Origin: CAWDMN01 sp963803155
Lineage (GTDB): Bacteria; Acidobacteriota; Terriglobia; Versatilivoradales; Versatilivoraceae
Length of the DNA stretch: 64,000 nt
Assembly: GCA_963803155.1 (NCBI GenBank)
Contig: CAWDMN010000022.1
Location: forward strand, 9,444-73,443
Direction: 5' to 3'
The stretch's first letter is position 1. Each line of letters opens with the position of its first letter. The translations under genes were made by a program, and so were the position numbers. A model generated the notes under the pieces. It saw only the letters and a program-made list of their open reading frames with translations, ran no database searches and was not told the DNA's origin. Below, piece by piece: positions 53,150-62,694 of this stretch.

Positions 53150-54429
53150 TGGCTGATCAAATAATGGATCCTCAGTCACAGCGGATTCAAGAAGCAGAGA
53201 AGAGTGAACCGCCGGATCTTCGGGGCGCCGGGGCCAGCGTAGCCGGAGAAGGGCGCCGCTCCGGCTTTCAGCCTCCATCCCGAGCCCGTTGGTGGATCCT
53301 GCTGTTGGCGGCGATATTGGCGGTTGCGGGTGTGGCGTATTGGCTCCATACCGCAAATCGGGAATCGACCGATGATGCTCAGGTTGACGGCCACTTGCAT
53401 CCGATTGGTTCGAGAGTGAGTGGAACAATCTTGCGGCTTCTTGTACAGGACAACCAACTGGTTGAGGCCGGGACAGTATTGGTGCAATTGGATCCAAAGG
53501 ATTTTCAGGTGGCAGTCGATCAGGCGCGGGCTAATATGGCGGAAGCTGAGGCGAATATGCGTGAGACTCAAGGCCTCGTGCCGATTACCAGCACCACCAC
53601 GGGCAGCCAGCTTACCAGGCCGAGGCTTCCGTCCGCGAGGTGGAGGCGGGCTCCATGCTGCTCTGAAGACGGTCGAAGCGGCGCGGGCCCGGTTGATCAC
53701 GGCTCAGGCCCGGGTTAGAGAGGTTCGCGCCGAATGCGGGAAAACGGCGGCGCGTGACTTGGAGCGAATGAAAGTTCTCATTGCCAAAGAGGAAATTTCT
53801 CAGCAGCAATTCGACGCCGTTTCCGCCGCCGCTGAAGCTCCAGGGCGCAAGTGGAATCCACCGAGTCGCAGGTGAAGGAGGCTGAGGAGGGTGTACGTCT
53901 GGCGGAAAGCCTAGCTGTAGGACAAGAGCAAAACTGGAAAAAAGGGTTCATGACGGGGTCTTGCATCCGCGCGAACAAACCCCCCAGCAGGTTGGCTTAA
54001 TAAATATACCGCACTAAATCCTCAAGCGCCAAATTCCAACAAAAAAAGGCGGCGTTAGAGAACAAGCGGAACTTAATCTCCAATACACGACAGTTTGGGC
54101 GCCCATTCGCGGCATCGTCAGCCAGGGGGGTGGAAGTGGGCCTAAATCGTTCAAATCGGCCAGCCCATGGCTGATAGTTCCTTGGTATCTCTGATCAGAT
54201 TCTCGGTGGGTCTCGGCCCCCGACGGCGGGCGGGAATACGCAGGCCCATGTTGACAGCATAGCCTCCACGACTTGGCTCGCGCCAGCCTGCTGCCACCGA
54301 AAATGCCACGGGAAATTACGTAAAGGTGGTGCAGCGGATCCCCGTCAGAATCGTCTTGGAAAAGGATCAAGACCCTCAACATTTGCTGTGCGGTGGGTAT
54401 GTCCGATTCCCGACTGTCTTTACCAATTA
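53149..54429 (+). pseudogene. EmrA/HlyD membrane-fusion gene, corrupted copy
   Basis: It begins identically to the intact copy at 55,085-56,419 (MADQIMDPQSQRIQEAEKSE, TM segment WWILLLAAILAVAGVAYWL, STDDAQVDGHLHPIGSRVSG). From about 53,613 it accumulates single-base deletions, insertions and substitutions, and about 55 bases are missing near 54,190. The original frame is lost but the same C-terminal region and stop (near 54,429) can still be followed. Differences are equally dense in the non-coding tail beyond 54,430, which points to raw sequence error and not gene decay. Confidence 0.85.
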
Positions 54430-55084
54430 GTTTCTTAATCGTTCGCGTCCACGGCTTAAGGGCACGAAAATGAACTACGGAGATCGCATAGTGCACAGAG
54501 TAAGGTTTTTTAGGGAATTAATACATTCCGGCCTATCCTTGGCCTTGGAATTGGATAAAAAGGAATTTTTTCTCAAAATTCTCAGGGCACTCCGTATTTA
54601 ATGTTTTTTCGCAACTACTCAGGGAGACAGAATTCAGGAGTCAGGGAATTACAACGGCCCGCGAATAACTCTCAAAACATCTTGTGCTGAAAACTGATGA
54701 TGCTTTTTGCCACGCCATAAGGGCATCAAATCTCGTCGTTGGCGTGTTCATTCAGTAGTCAGAATGAACACGCCAACAACGAGATTTGATGCCCTTATGG
54801 CGTGGCAAAAGTATCATAAGTTTTTGGCGCAATCTTTTAGAGGCTTATTCGCGGGCCATTCTGGATTCTGACTCCTGAATTCTGTCTACCTGAGTAGTTG
54901 CGAAAAAACATTAAATACGGAGTGCCCTGAGAAACATGAGAAAAAATTCCTTTTATCCGATTCTTTCCAAGGCCAGGATAGGCCGGAATGTATTAATTCC
55001 CTAAAAAACCTTACTCTGTGCGGTTCTGCGATCTCCGTAGTTCATTTTCGTGCCCTTAAGCCGTGGACGCGAACGATTAAGAAA
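54430..55084. other. Palindrome centre region, no genes
   Basis: This is non-coding tail shared by both arms, and it folds on itself. The exact centre lies between 54,757 and 54,758: GTTCATTC (54,746-54,753), an 8-base spacer AGTAGTCA, then GAATGAAC (54,762-54,769). Both flanks are copies of the TIR-bearing element seen at 46,905-47,082. The left flank differs heavily from the right. An EmrB-type transporter gene would be expected here after EmrA but is absent in both directions. Confidence 0.85.
54764..54877 (+). pseudogene. S23-like ORF fragment at palindrome centre
   Basis: It begins MNTPTTRFDALMAWQKYHKF, parallel to the 46,948 fragment. One extra T after the HKF codons shifts the frame (FLAQSFRGLFAGHSGF follows). 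It is inside the TIR element on the right side of the centre; the left side carries a more corrupted inverted copy. Confidence 0.5.
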
Positions 55085-56419
55085 CTAATTGGTAAAGACA
55101 GTCGGGAAAACGGACATACCCGGCCGCAGCAAATGTTGAGGGTCTTGATCCTTTTCCAAGACGATTCTGACGGGGATCCGCTGCACCACCTTCACGTAAT
55201 TTCCCGTGGCATTTTCAGGTGGCAGCAGGCTGGCGCGAGCCCCGGTCGTGGAGGCTATGCTGTCAACATGGGCCTCGTATTCCCGCCCGCCGTAAGCATC
55301 CACCGAGATGATCGCTTTCTGCCCCGGACGCATGTTTATTAATTGTGTTTCCTTAAAATTGGCCGTAACCCAGATCTGATCAGGATCCAGAGGAACTATG
55401 GCCAGCAATGGCTGGCCGATTTGAACGATTTGGCCCACTTCCACCCCCCGCTGGCTGACAATGCCGCGAATGGGCGCCCGAACTGTCGTGTATTGGAGAT
55501 TAAGTTCCGCTTGTTCTAACGCCGCCTTTTTTTGTTGGAATTTGGCGCTTGAGGATTCCGCGCGGATGCGGGTGACGCCAACCTGCTGGGGGGCTGTTCG
55601 CGCGGATGCGACCTCGGCATGAGCCCGCTCCAATCGGGCCTGCTGTTGTCCTAGCTGGCTTTCCGCCAGACGTACACCCTCCTCAGCCTCCTTCACCTGC
55701 GACTCGGTGGATTCCACTTGCGCCCTGGAGCCTTCAGCGGCGGCGGAAACAGCATCGAATTGCTGCTGAGAAATTTCCTCTTTGGCAATGAGAACTTTCA
55801 TTCGCTCCAAGTCACGCGCCGCGTTTTCCGCATTGGCGCGAACCTCTCTAACCCGGGCCTGAGCCGTGATCAACCGGGCCCGCGCCACTTCGACCGTCTT
55901 CAGAGCCGCATGGACGCCCGCCTCCACCTCGCGGACGGAAGCCTCGGCACTGGTAAGCTGGCTGCCCGTGGTGGTGCTGGTAATCGGCACGAGGCCTTGA
56001 GTCTCGCGCATATTCGCCTCAGCTTCCGCCATACTAGCCCGCGCCTGATCAACTGCCACCTGAAAATCCTTTGGATCCAATTGCACCAATACTGTCCCGG
56101 CCTCAACCAGTTGGTTGTCCTGTACAAGAAGCCGCAAGATTGTTCCACTCACTCTCGAACCAATCGGATGCAAGTGGCCGTCAACCTGAGCATCATCGGT
56201 CGATTCCCGATTTGCGGTATGGAGCCAATACGCCACACCCGCAACCGCCAATATCGCCGCCAACAGCAGGATCCACCAACGGGCTCGGGATGGAGGCTGA
56301 AAGCCGGAGCGGCGCCCTTCTCCGGCTACGCTGGCCCCGGCGCCCCGAAGATCCGGCGGTTCACTCTTCTCTGCTTCTTGAATCCGCTGTGACTGAGGAT
56401 CCATTATTTGATCAGCCAT
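55085..56419 (-). CDS. EmrA-like HlyD family membrane-fusion protein (intact copy)
   Basis: A 444-residue adaptor with one N-terminal transmembrane helix (WWILLLAAILAVAGVAYWL, residues about 44-62), the EmrA hallmark ESTDDAQVDGHLHPIGSRVSG, lipoyl halves (VQDNQLVEAGTVLVQLD; YTTVRAPIRGIVSQRGVEVG), a long coiled coil (about 105-275) and the beta-barrel end (WVTANFKETQLINMRPGQKA). EmrA proteins pair with an MFS pump (EmrB) and a TolC channel; the pump is missing here. The frame is intact, so this copy probably shows the true sequence of the locus corrupted at 53,149-54,429. Confidence 0.9.
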   Translation of the reverse strand: MADQIMDPQSQRIQEAEKSEPPDLRGAGASVAGEGRRSGFQPPSRARWWILLLAAILAVAGVAYWLHTANRESTDDAQVDGHLHPIGSRVSGTILRLLVQDNQLVEAGTVLVQLDPKDFQVAVDQARASMAEAEANMRETQGLVPITSTTTGSQLTSAEASVREVEAGVHAALKTVEVARARLITAQARVREVRANAENAARDLERMKVLIAKEEISQQQFDAVSAAAEGSRAQVESTESQVKEAEEGVRLAESQLGQQQARLERAHAEVASARTAPQQVGVTRIRAESSSAKFQQKKAALEQAELNLQYTTVRAPIRGIVSQRGVEVGQIVQIGQPLLAIVPLDPDQIWVTANFKETQLINMRPGQKAIISVDAYGGREYEAHVDSIASTTGARASLLPPENATGNYVKVVQRIPVRIVLEKDQDPQHLLRPGMSVFPTVFTN

Positions 56420-57922
56420 TAGGGTGTCCCCCCCTCCAAAATGGATGGAATACTTTTTTCCGCTGTACCCATGGCCTTGGCAAGTGACGCCTTGGCCATA
56501 TTGTAGGCATAAAGACTAGAGATCAAGTTTTCGTCGGCAGTAGCCACGGCTTCCTGCGCCTGAACCACTTCGAGGTTGCTGGTGACCCCCGCCGCAAAAC
56601 GGTCGCGGGACTGGTTCAATTGTTGTTGCGCCAGATTGACGGCCGACTGGGCGACCTGCACCTGATCGTTGGCTGCCTTCAGATCCAAAAAAACGGAACG
56701 CACTTCAAAAGCGACACGGCCTCGCAAATCCTCCAATTGGGCCCGACGTTGTTCCAGTTGAGCCTGGGCTTCCTGGACTTCCGCCTGGACGCGCTTCCCC
56801 AGGAATATCGGAACATTTAAGCTGAGTGCCGCGGTATAGGTTCCGTGCGAGTTGGAAAAACTCTGTCCGATTACTCCATAATTGCCCGAAAAATCAATCG
56901 AGGGAAGATGGCCCGCGCGGGCGGAACGTGCGCGGAATTCAGCCGCCCGCACATGGGCCAGCATGCTCTGAAAGTCCGTCCGCGCCTCCAAGGCTCGCGC
57001 GAGAGCCTCTTCCGCGGTCAAAACCGGCATCGGCTTATATGGAGCAAAATCAACCAAGTGAACCTGCTGGCCGTCTGGCAAACCGATGGCGCGAGCCAGG
57101 CGGAGCTTTTCCTTCTCGAACTCATTCCGGAAAAAAATCAGCCGTTGCTGCTCAGCCTGGAGTCGAACCTGAGCACGCAACACCTCAATGGCCGGAACTA
57201 CCCCCGCCTGTTTGAAATCAGCCGCTTGCTTGTAAATGGCTTCGGCGGAGGTCACTTGGGCCGCGGCGGCATCGACACGGCTATGGCCGGATAAAGCCAT
57301 AAGGTATAAGTTGGTGACCGCTACCACCACCATTTCCCGGGTATCGAGGCTCGAAAAATCGGCTGCCTTGGTTTCCTGTCCGGCAGCCTGGTAATTGCGA
57401 ATGGCGCTGAAATTCAGCAAAGACTGATGAAGATTAGCCCTGACATCCGATACGGAAAAGGGGCCGACAATTTGCGGAATTCCAGGAAAACCGGTAAATC
57501 CCAATGCCGCGAGGTTGATCTGTTGAGACAGTTGGGTCAATTGTACCGAAAGGTTGGGTAGCAGTTGACTCAGAGCCAACAAGCGGGCACCCCGGACAGC
57601 CCGTGCATCCTGGCTGGAGAGGATGGCCCCCAAATTAAACCGAAGCCCTTTCGAAATGGCTTCAGCCAGTGAGAGAGGCAATTCATCGTGAGTCGCCGCG
57701 CCTTGCGGCACGGATCCCAGCAGAGGACTTGACTGGCTGAATTCCGTCAAGTTGGCGGCTGGCTGCGAGATGGTTTGGCGGAGCTGCATGGGCTCGCTCC
57801 CGGACGATGCAGCCCGCCGGATTTTGAGCGTGCGGTTGCGATGGCAAAATCATGAAAAATAGCGCCCAGGCAGCCACTCTCGAGCACCTTAAACCCCAAT
57901 TCCTTTTAAAATCATATCGCAT
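56419..57922 (-). CDS. TolC-like outer-membrane efflux protein, mirror copy with shifted N terminus
   Basis: The mirror of 51,647-53,149. The frame is intact from an ATG at 57,789 (MQLRQTISQPAANLTEFSQS) to the stop at 56,419. Upstream of that a G/C change and an extra base near 57,807-57,818 put the signal peptide in another frame. The left arm reads through here, so this is most likely an error in this arm and not a different protein. Confidence 0.8.
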
Positions 57923-58491
57923 AAAAAATCACAATCCTCCTCAAGGCTTCGCTTAGCGCTGCCCCAAAGCCTTCGCACTATCAGACTCCGGATCATATCC
58001 ATAATCACCGCAGCAGCCAGCTCCATCCTGACGGGACGAATCTCTTTTCTACGGCGGGCCTCCTCCAAAGCTTGCATCAAAACCTGGATCCCGCGCTGAT
58101 TCAGAACGCGAAATTCTTTCTCGACCGCGGCGGGATGAAGCTGGCTCCCGAACTCCTGAAAATAAATTTTGCAAAAATCACGGTGTTCTTCCACGTATTT
58201 CAATCGCGAAAGGAGGAAGGCCCGGATTTTTTGCGGAATATGGCGATGTGTGGACATCTCTTTTTGGCTTTGCTCCAGAATTCCCGTCGCAGCCACATGG
58301 AGGGCCTTCAGATAGATGTCCCGCTTCGAAGAAAAATAAAGGTAAAGCGTTCCTTTGGCCATGCCGGCTTCTTCCGCAACCTCATCCATGGTTGTTGCGG
58401 TGAAACCTTTGCGCGCAAACAGAGTGTGCGCGGCGTTCAGAATTTCATGCGTCCGGAACTCTACCACAATTTCCCGCTTCGTCTTCACCAT
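57889..58491 (-). CDS. TetR/AcrR family regulator, mirror copy
   Basis: Same 200-residue product as 51,078-51,680, reverse orientation. The operator-like inverted repeats recur just beyond the start codon at about 58,509-58,543. It should be treated as the same locus unless the palindrome is confirmed. Confidence 0.85.
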   Translation of the reverse strand: MVKTKREIVVEFRTHEILNAAHTLFARKGFTATTMDEVAEEAGMAKGTLYLYFSSKRDIYLKALHVAATGILEQSQKEMSTHRHIPQKIRAFLLSRLKYVEEHRDFCKIYFQEFGSQLHPAAVEKEFRVLNQRGIQVLMQALEEARRRKEIRPVRMELAAAVIMDMIRSLIVRRLWGSAKRSLEEDCDFLCDMILKGIGV

Positions 58492-59596
58492 CGAGGCATC
58501 CTTTCGAAAATGACTCAGCGGTCATTTATTTAGACTGCTAGTCCATTTTAACGGAAAAATATTTTCTTACCACCCAGTGGGTGCATTTAAAAGGCAATCG
58601 TTCAGGGGGGGACTGAACCCGAAGGGTTAAATTAAAAAGTGAGAGGATCCGTTTGGAGTGGGGCGGACGAGTCCGCGCACTCCCCTGGAGTTTCAACATC
58701 TTTCCCTTCTTGAATGGGCAAAATAAAAAGGCCAAAGTTGAGCAAAACGGGATGGAGCACAGTCCTTGATAAGCAGAGGCTACAATTAATAAAAGACACT
58801 CCAAGGATACAGAGGAATTTCGCTGGGATTTTATGTTCTTGTGAGGCTGAAAAATATGCGAAAGAGGATTGCCATGGATATTGCTTTCGTCGTTAGGCAT
58901 CGCAAGTAAAATACCAGTTCAAAAGTCCCCTCCTCGGACGAGGAGGGGTGGCCGAGACGAAGTCGAGGCCGGGGTGGTGCGAATGCTGCGGCTTCCCGCC
59001 AGTCAAAGACTTCAGACCACCCCTGATGCGGCCTTGCGGCCGCGTCATTCCCCTTCCGCCAGGACGGATTTAACAACCTTGTGTAAGGAGAGGAGTTTAG
59101 TTGTACCGGTAATTTATTTACGAGCCCATAGACGGAATTCCTCGCATAGCGAGGATTTGAGGGTAGCCGTGGGATTTATCCCACGGGAATCGGCGACCCA
59201 TGGCCGATGCGTCGCGTAGCGACGTTTGATCCAGCCGTTTGGCCAAATTTCCACCGTCGCTACGCGACGCATCCGCAATAGGTTATCCGTGAAGCCGGCC
59301 TTGAAAGGCCTGCCCTGCTCTTGCCAGGATCAGGCGACAAGGCACTCTCAGGATTGTAAAAAAGGTACCAAGTATTACCTTGAACCTGAGCTATTCCGTT
59401 CTTTCAAAAAATGTTGAGACTCCAGGGAGTGCGCAGACGTGTCCGCGCACTTCAAAATGAACGGCATTGCAATTGATTTCTTCTGTACGTCATGTTTGGT
59501 TGCACTCAATGCCGATATTATTCGAGAAAAATCCCCCCGTTCTATGCCAAAATGCCAAAGACTTGAACTGAACCGCGGGAAGGAGGCTTTTTCAAG
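58492..59596. other. Mirror of the hairpin-rich intergenic region
   Basis: The same set of palindromes as at 49,973-51,077, including the 19-bp stem GATGCGTCGCGTAGCGACG and CCGTGGGATAAATCCCACGG. Only isolated base changes were noticed, for example GGCCTGCCC against the complement GGCCGGCCC. No gene. Confidence 0.7.
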
Positions 59597-60609
59597 ATGA
59601 TAAAAATTATTGGGCCCGTGTTGAACAACATCCCTTGGCAGGAGAGACCCCTTGGATGTTCCGAAGTTATTTGGCGGCATACCGCCAATCCGATCATTTC
59701 CTGGAATCCCACTCCGAAGACAGCCCGAATATTCAACAGCGCTGTGGTCCCCTATCAGGACGGATTTGCGGGAGTGTTCCGGGCGGACCAGAAACATGGG
59801 AAAGCCTTGCTTCATGCGGGCCGGAGCCGGGATGGCTTGAAATGGGAAATTGAGAACGAGGAAATTGCCTGGAAAGATGAGCAAGGCAATCCTTATCGTC
59901 CCAATTACGCCTATGACCCTCGGCTGGTGAAATTGGATGGAGTCTACTACATCGTCTGGTGCACGGATTTCGGAGGCGCGGCACTGGGACTGGGAATGAC
60001 GAGGGATTTCAAGGAATTCGTCCGTCTGGAGAATCCCTTTATCCCGTTTAACCGCAATGGAGTTCTATTTCCCCGCAAAGTCAACGGTCATTACCTGATG
60101 CTCAGCCTGCCGAGCGATAGCGGCCACACTCCTTTTGGGGATATTTACCTGAGCGAAAGCCCTGATCTTATTTATTGGGGCAAACATCGCAGAGTCATGA
60201 CTCGCGGAGGCTCAGGCTGGTGGCAAAACGTGAAAATCGGGGCTGGGCCAATCCCGATTGAAACCACGGAAGGATGGCTCTTGTTCTATCATGGGGTGAC
60301 TGGAACCTGTAATGGATTCGTATACAGTTTCGGAGCGGCTTTGCTGGACCTCGAAGTTCCGTCCAAAGTTTTATATCGCACCCAAAACTACTTGCTTACT
60401 CCTGAAAAAGAATATGAGACTACCGCTTCGTCCCCAATGTAGCCTTTCCCTGTGCCACGTTACAGGATGCGGCGACGGGCCGAATTGCCATTTACTATGG
60501 CGCCGCCGACACTTACACCGCCGTGGCTTACACACAAATTGATTTGTTGGTGGACCATTTGAAGAAACATTCCGAATTGGTGCCCGGGGATTCCGAAGAG
60601 TCTCGATGA
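59597..60609 (+). pseudogene. GH130-like gene, mirror copy with 3' frameshift
   Basis: Identical to 48,959-49,972 in complement for about 275 codons. One base is then lost at about 60,424-60,426 (GACTACCGCTTC against GACTACCGGCTTC), which ends the frame at 60,442 (ETTASSPM). The rest of the gene, including the YYGAADTYTAVA block, is still present out of frame to 60,609. It also carries LSLPSD where the other arm has LSRPSD. The single-base loss in a CCGG context looks like a sequencing error. Confidence 0.8.
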
Positions 60610-61048
60610 AAATTAGAAAGAACAAAGGGAGTGCCGCTCCGGGCTGCCAGTCGCCCATATTCTGCGCTTCGGCATGTATGCTCAGACCTATGCCAATTCA
60701 ACCTGGGCCGCCAGAAATACCTGACTCTTCCTGAAAAAATCCGACGGACCCGTGGCGAGGATCGTCCAGCTTGCACAGTTCGCTGTCCGCATGGCTTTCA
60801 AGTTGCCCGCCGCCTGGCGGAGATTCAGGAGAGGCTGGCCTGAGCAGAGTTTCCCATGGAGCAATTTTGTGGATGCGTTAGTCCGTCAGCAGACGGGCGT
60901 AACGCATCGGCGCTGCGGCTCTGCTTCACAGATGATACGTTATCCGTCAGATGACGGACCTGATAAGCCGCGGCCCAACGCATCCTACCCCATATTTCGA
61001 ACTTTTATCCCAGCGTGAGGGCATGAACCATTTGATCTACCCAAGACT

Positions 61049-61803
61049 ATGAAAAAATCCTTCGCAGCCACGTTTTTCCCATCCCCTGAAACCATCCCTC
61101 CGCCCGACTCAAAGCAAAGAAGCCAGACCCATCTGCATGAACAGTTGAACTGGCTTTATTCGGATGGTGGCACTTTTGCGACGGAAGTAAAGATTGGCCG
61201 ATGGTATGCCGACGTGCAGCGCGGACCGCTGCTGGTGGAAATTCAGACGACCGCTTTTTCCGCCATAAAACTGAAGCTGGCACGGTTGCTCCCTGATTAT
61301 CCCATCCGGTTGGTTACCACGATACGTGGAAAAAATCCTGGTCCAATTCGACCGTTCCGGCACGCGGGAGATCGCTCGGAGGCGTTCCCCGCGCCGGCCC
61401 AAGCTGCTGGAGGTATAACGAGTTGGTTTTCCTGAGCGGTTTGGCGGCTCATCCCCACTTTTCCCTGGAAGTTCTGCTCACGCGGGAGGAGGAACATCGC
61501 CGCAACGATGGGCGCGGGGCCTGGCGGCGATCGAACCGGCAGAGCATACAAGACAGGGTGCTCATCGAAATTCAACGACGCGAACTTTTCAAGACGCCTC
61601 GTGACTTTCTCCGCTTGCTTCCAGTTAAATTGCCCGAGGTTTTTCATTCCACCCAGTTAGCCAAAGAATTGGCTATTCCCGCCTATCTGGCCCAACGAAT
61701 GACCTACTTTCTTCGTATCCATGGCCTGTTGCAGGTTTTGTCCCGCAATCGAAGCGGAATCCAGTATCGGCTGGCCTCCGGGAAAATCAGGCGCCACGCC
61801 TAA
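61049..61803 (+). pseudogene. PD-(D/E)XK-like gene, mirror copy with different frameshifts
   Basis: Same gene as 47,761-48,518. Two bases are missing near 61,325 (GATACGTGG against GATACCCGTGG) and two near 61,414 (GGTATAACG against GGTATTTAACG). The base lost in the left arm (CGGCCC) is present here. The breaks are complementary: neither arm alone gives the full frame, but together they do. It also has LNWLYSD where the left arm has LKWLYSD. Confidence 0.7.
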
Positions 61804-61867
61804 TTGATTGACCTGTTCACCTCGCTGGCATCTCATTCATTCACTTCTGTGACTCAGGGAGACCAAT

Positions 61868-61978
61868 ATGAAATACTGGCGTCAGAGAGCACTCATGAAT
61901 CAGTTCACCGATCCGCCGCAGACAAATTCGGTGCAATGGAATGGCCGGGAGAATCTTTTTCAAATTGGCGAATCATAA
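61868..61978 (+). CDS. Possible 36-aa protein, mirror copy
   Basis: It starts MKYWRQRALMNQFTDPPQTN; otherwise it is the same 36 codons and the same AGGGAGA Shine-Dalgarno as the left-arm ORF at 47,586-47,696. The frame is intact although its neighbours in this arm are broken. Confidence 0.3.
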   Translation: MKYWRQRALMNQFTDPPQTNSVQWNGRENLFQIGES

Positions 61979-62694
61979 AAGTCGATGCTACCTATTTTTC
62001 TGTGGAGGTCATGGGGCAAAGCTGAAAAGCTTGCCCGTGTTTTTCAAGGAGGGGATCTGTCTCGCACCAACCCGAGAAGTCTGCACCAGCAGAACAACTT
62101 GAGTTTTATGAACTTGCCTCGGAAGGTTGAGATGATGCGCCTTTTATTGATTGCTGTAATCATTCAGACAGTAAAACATATGCTCAAAAATGAAGCTGCT
62201 TTCCCCCTGCTGTCTCGCGTCACGAGGACCCCCACGAGCGAAGTTCAGAAGGCACGGGCAAGCTTTCCAGCTTTGCCCGTGGCACCCTGAGATAGGTAAT
62301 GGTTTACCTTGACCTCCCACCGATCCAGTGACAAAAAAAAGCACAGAGGCCACAGAGGGACGCGGAGAAAGGCTCTCAGAGGAATGCATGCTTGTTAACC
62401 TTACCTGATATTGACATGAATCGAATTGGAAGGATTCTCCCCCTCATTTTTCTCTATGGCTTCTGTGTTTAATGTTTTTTTCTTGTAACTACTCAGGTAG
62501 ACGGAATTCAGGAGTCAGAATCCAGAATGGCCAACGAATAGGCCTCTAAAAGATTGCGCCAAAACTTATGAGCCTTTTGCCACGCCACAAGGGCATTAAA
62601 CCTCGTTGCTGGCGAGTTCATTCTGACTAATGAATTCTGGCTACTGGCTACCACCTGAGTGGTTACTTCTTCTTTTGGTTTTGGCTTGGCCAGA
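61979..62694. other. Mirror intergenic region with hairpins and the TIR element
   Basis: Holds the GGGCAAAGCTG/AAAGCTTGCCCG hairpins (with small differences near 62,010 and 62,270) and the inverted copy of the TIR element at about 62,489-62,667, with its S23-like fragment on the minus strand. No other gene. Confidence 0.65.

Larger units (their letters stand above)
45572..54757 (+). repeat. Left arm of a giant imperfect palindrome (about 9.19 kb)
   Basis: Every feature from the middle of the M56 gene to 54,757 recurs in reverse orientation in 54,758-64,000. Matching points are TetR start 51078/58491, EmrA start 53149/56419 and GH130 start 49972/59597. The coordinate sum is 109,569-109,572 over most of the arm but falls to 109,515 at the centre, because about 55 bases are missing from this arm within the EmrA gene. 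This arm is clean from its start to about 53.6 kb and very divergent from the other arm between 53.6 and 54.75 kb. Confidence 0.95.
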
